A program made the position numbers and the translations under genes. The notes beneath the pieces are model-generated. The model did no database searches and was not told the origin of the DNA. It saw only the letters and a program-made list of their open reading frames with translations. A stretch of 8,006 bases of DNA from Haloquadratum sp. J07HQX50 (GTDB taxonomy: Archaea; Halobacteriota; Halobacteria; Halobacteriales; Haloferacaceae). Of the stretch, positions 6,284 to 8,006 are shown one piece after another (position 1 is the stretch's first letter; each line of letters opens with the position of its first letter). The DNA is taken from contig KE356563.1 in NCBI GenBank assembly GCA_000416005.1, positions 810,512-818,517 on the forward strand, read 5' to 3'.

Positions 6284-7366
6284 ATGGAGAAATTTAATCG
6301 GCGACGTTTGCTTCAGGCCATTGGCACGGTAGTTGCAGGCGGAGTCGCAGGATGTAATGCCCGTCCAAGCCAGTCCAATAGCTCAGACAGTGAGACCACT
6401 CGTGTTGGGAGTGCCAGCACAACACCGGTACCGAATCCCAGTGAAGCTGGCAGTGTCTACACAGATGTGTATAATTCGACCGCAGATTCCGTTGTTTTTA
6501 TCCGGGCCTCACAGGGGCAGGGGACGGGATTCGTCTATGATTCGAATCATGTGATTACGAATGCGCACGTGGTGAGACAGGAGCGAGCTGTCTCTCTTCG
6601 ATTCAAAGCCGGTGAATGGACTGATGGAACGGTTATTGGAATCGACCCTCACTCCGACTTAGCGGTCATTCAAGTCCAGAAAATCCCATCAGAGGCGACC
6701 GGTTTATCATTTATTGATGGGTCTGCCACGATTGGACAGGAGGTTGTGGTGATAGGCAATCCGTTCAATTTGAATGGGACAGTCACGACCGGTATTATTA
6801 GTGGCATTGACCGCTCAATTCCTGCACCGACAGGGTTTCGTATCCCAGATGCTATCCAGACTGATGCAGCAGTAAACCCGGGGAATAGTGGAGGCCCAAT
6901 CATGTCCCTCAGCGGGAATGTCGTTGGGGTCATAAATTCAGGCGGGGCAGAGAATATTGCATTTGGTATTTCAGCAGCACTCACGTCTCGTGTCGTCCCA
7001 GCGTTAATTCAGTCGGGAGATTACAATCACTCATACATTGGCGTTGAGTTTGAACCGGTTGATCCAGCCATTGCAGATGCGAATGATATCGAAGATCCGC
7101 GAGGGCTCATTATCGTTGAAACGCGCTCAGACACCCCGGCGAGTGGGACCCTGCAATCGAGCGCAACTGAACTCTTTGTCGAGGGCCGGGAAGTTCCAGC
7201 TGGCGGCGATATTATCATTGCTGTTGACGGCCACCCGGTCAATACGGCAGAGGACTTAGGCAGTTACCTTGCCTTACAGACATCGCCTGGAGATACAATT
7301 CAAGTAACAGTCATCAGAGATAGAAAGCGACGACAGCTCTCCTTACAACTGATCTCACGCCCGTAA
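6284..7366 (+). CDS. HtrA/DegP-like serine protease (S1C), Tat lipoprotein
   Basis: A 360-residue trypsin-like protease with one PDZ domain, predicted to act outside the cell membrane on misfolded proteins. The N-terminus 'NRRRLLQAIGTVVAGGVAGC' is a twin-arginine signal with a lipobox, so C24 should be lipid-anchored after Tat export, the common haloarchaeal route for folded proteins. A Ser/Thr-rich linker (about 28-55) leads to the protease domain. The catalytic triad is complete: H95 in 'VITNAHVV', D125 in 'DPHSDLAVI' and S202 in 'NPGNSGGPI'. The PDZ domain covers about 250-357 ('YIGVEFEPV', 'GDIIIAVDGHPVNTAEDL'). It has a single PDZ and no hydrophobic anchor beyond the lipid. Start: ATG at 6284, giving the complete Tat motif. 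It lies 33 bases after the Hsp31-like gene and 27 bases before the next gene, suggesting an operon for protein quality control. Confidence 0.93.
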   Translation: MEKFNRRRLLQAIGTVVAGGVAGCNARPSQSNSSDSETTRVGSASTTPVPNPSEAGSVYTDVYNSTADSVVFIRASQGQGTGFVYDSNHVITNAHVVRQERAVSLRFKAGEWTDGTVIGIDPHSDLAVIQVQKIPSEATGLSFIDGSATIGQEVVVIGNPFNLNGTVTTGIISGIDRSIPAPTGFRIPDAIQTDAAVNPGNSGGPIMSLSGNVVGVINSGGAENIAFGISAALTSRVVPALIQSGDYNHSYIGVEFEPVDPAIADANDIEDPRGLIIVETRSDTPASGTLQSSATELFVEGREVPAGGDIIIAVDGHPVNTAEDLGSYLALQTSPGDTIQVTVIRDRKRRQLSLQLISRP

Positions 7367-7393
7367 ATGAGAATATAGATAATTTATGCCACA

Positions 7394-7828
7394 ATGTCAC
7401 GACCACTGTTAGTCTACGATGGGCAGAGAGACATCTTTCGACGAGTGGCGGATGGTGTCACGTCCTTGGTAGGCGATGTCCAGCCCATCCCGTGGGAATC
7501 TGCACGGGTACAGCGGTTTTTAGATGTCCAGTTTGGTGGGAAGCCATTTGTTTTTATGATTGTCGAAGATGAATATGTCCATGTCGGTGATCGGGCAGTT
7601 CAGCGGCTAGGGGAGCTATCTGAACTATCAACAGAGCTGATTAATACTCTCACCTTGATATATCCATCAGTAGCTGGCCCTTTCGGGTTGATTGTTCACG
7701 GGAACAGGCCGAGCGATATACATGGATCATTTGAGTTGCACCCGACAGCTCAAGAGATCATTGCTCCACTTCGAAGTCCAACGGAAATTCCGCTCACGAC
7801 AAAACACGGCGAGAGCACGGATACATGA
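7394..7828 (+). CDS. Small protein resembling DCC/DUF393 thiol-disulfide oxidoreductase family but lacking its cysteines
   Basis: A 144-residue soluble protein. The start 'PLLVYDGQRDIFRRVADGV' has the layout of the DCC family (DUF393), whose members begin with YDGDCxxC. Further family-like points are 'VQPIPWES' (about 30-37) and 'VEDEYVHVGDRAVQRLGEL' (about 57-75), which in the family is the strand plus 'G..A' region after the thioredoxin-like core. Both cysteines of the CxxC are replaced (R12 and F15), and the protein contains no cysteine at all, so it cannot do thiol-disulfide exchange. The last 60 residues do not match anything I know. Start: ATG at 7394; the ATG at 7386 is out of frame. 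AT-rich sequence with TATA-like tracts (7373-7386) precedes it, so it may have its own promoter as well as read-through from htrA. The gene looks real from its length, placement and clean frame; the family link is tentative. Confidence 0.6.
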   Translation: MSRPLLVYDGQRDIFRRVADGVTSLVGDVQPIPWESARVQRFLDVQFGGKPFVFMIVEDEYVHVGDRAVQRLGELSELSTELINTLTLIYPSVAGPFGLIVHGNRPSDIHGSFELHPTAQEIIAPLRSPTEIPLTTKHGESTDT

Positions 7829-8006
7829 GTGTCGGTTCCTGATGAGAGAGCTATTTGTCTCGCATACAACTACATTGACATTTCCCTCCACGTTCATGCG
7901 GAGAAATTCAGAGGGAGTTTCAGATTTGCCGTCCAATTGCCGGGCTCCCAATCTACGCCGCGCTGCGGCGTAAGATGGCATCTGCTCAGTCTACAAATAT
8001 CTTAGT
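7829..8006 (-). other. Structured non-coding end region, possible right end of a second IS200/IS605-type element
   Basis: No convincing gene is present; a minus-strand frame at 7727-7981 overlaps the preceding gene antisense and has no family character. Read on the minus strand there is first a perfect eight-base-pair hairpin TACGCCGC-AGC-GCGGCGTA (7954-7972). A second stem follows, CTCCGC-ATGAAC-GTGGAG (7886-7903), paired only if a G-U wobble is allowed, so it is an RNA stem of the minus strand. It is followed by GGAAATGTCAA (7875-7885). The second stem plus this tail resembles the remnant right end at 3735-3761 (CTCC...GGAG then GGATGTCA). This fits the 3' end of a tnpB element whose body would lie beyond the right edge. 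An alternative is a transcription terminator for the stress cluster. Confidence 0.4.

Noticed and set aside
7727..7981. 84-codon minus-strand open frame at the right edge
   Set aside because: It overlaps the 7394-7828 gene antisense and spans two hairpins. I considered a TnpB C-terminal tail but could not support it from residues.
1..8006. CRISPR array, tRNA or rRNA genes
   Set aside because: No regularly spaced direct repeats and no cloverleaf or conserved rRNA segments were noticed on either strand.

Overview
The window reads as chromosomal DNA of a halophilic archaeon. The evidence is a bacterio-opsin-activator-type (HTH_10) regulator, a Brp/Blh-family membrane protein, a haloarchaeal-type CrtI phytoene desaturase, a Tat-dependent lipoprotein HtrA protease, genes without clear Shine-Dalgarno sequences (leaderless style), and remnants of IS200/IS605-type (IS1341-like) tnpB elements. 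By eye the base composition is close to half G+C, low for haloarchaea, and gene-free stretches are long. That would suit a Haloquadratum-like genome, but this is an inference and no species is claimed.

Layout. 1-725 (+): C-terminal part of a class V PLP aminotransferase, cut by the left edge. 726-960: convergent spacer without a recognisable gene. 961-1626 (-): short HTH_10 regulator. 1627-1981: divergent control region with a TATA-like box and a small palindrome. 1982-3034 (+): Brp/Blh-family membrane protein. 3035-3852: gene-free debris holding a frameshifted, stop-ridden tnpB remnant (about 3142-3681), its probable right-end hairpin (3735-3761) and a hairpin structure that probably terminates crtI. 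3853-5388 (-): phytoene desaturase. 5389-5569: divergent spacer. 5570-7828 (+): three closely spaced genes, an Hsp31/DJ-1-like protein, an HtrA-like Tat lipoprotein protease and a small thioredoxin-like (DCC/DUF393-like) protein. 7829-8006: structured non-coding DNA resembling the right end of a second IS200/IS605-type element on the minus strand.

How it fits together. The left-centre is a carotenoid/retinal neighbourhood: CrtI makes the carotenoid backbone from which beta-carotene is eventually formed, Brp/Blh proteins cleave beta-carotene to retinal, and a Bat-like regulator sits head-to-head with brp, recalling the bat-brp-bop locus of Halobacterium. The most unusual point is that this Brp homologue appears to have lost three of the four histidines expected to hold the catalytic iron (K114, Y247 and Q251 replace them), so it may be a non-catalytic paralogue. 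The right-hand cluster looks like a protein-quality/redox stress set. Its last gene is likewise a family member lacking the defining CxxC cysteines. Family assignments rest on recalled family motifs; no database search was possible.
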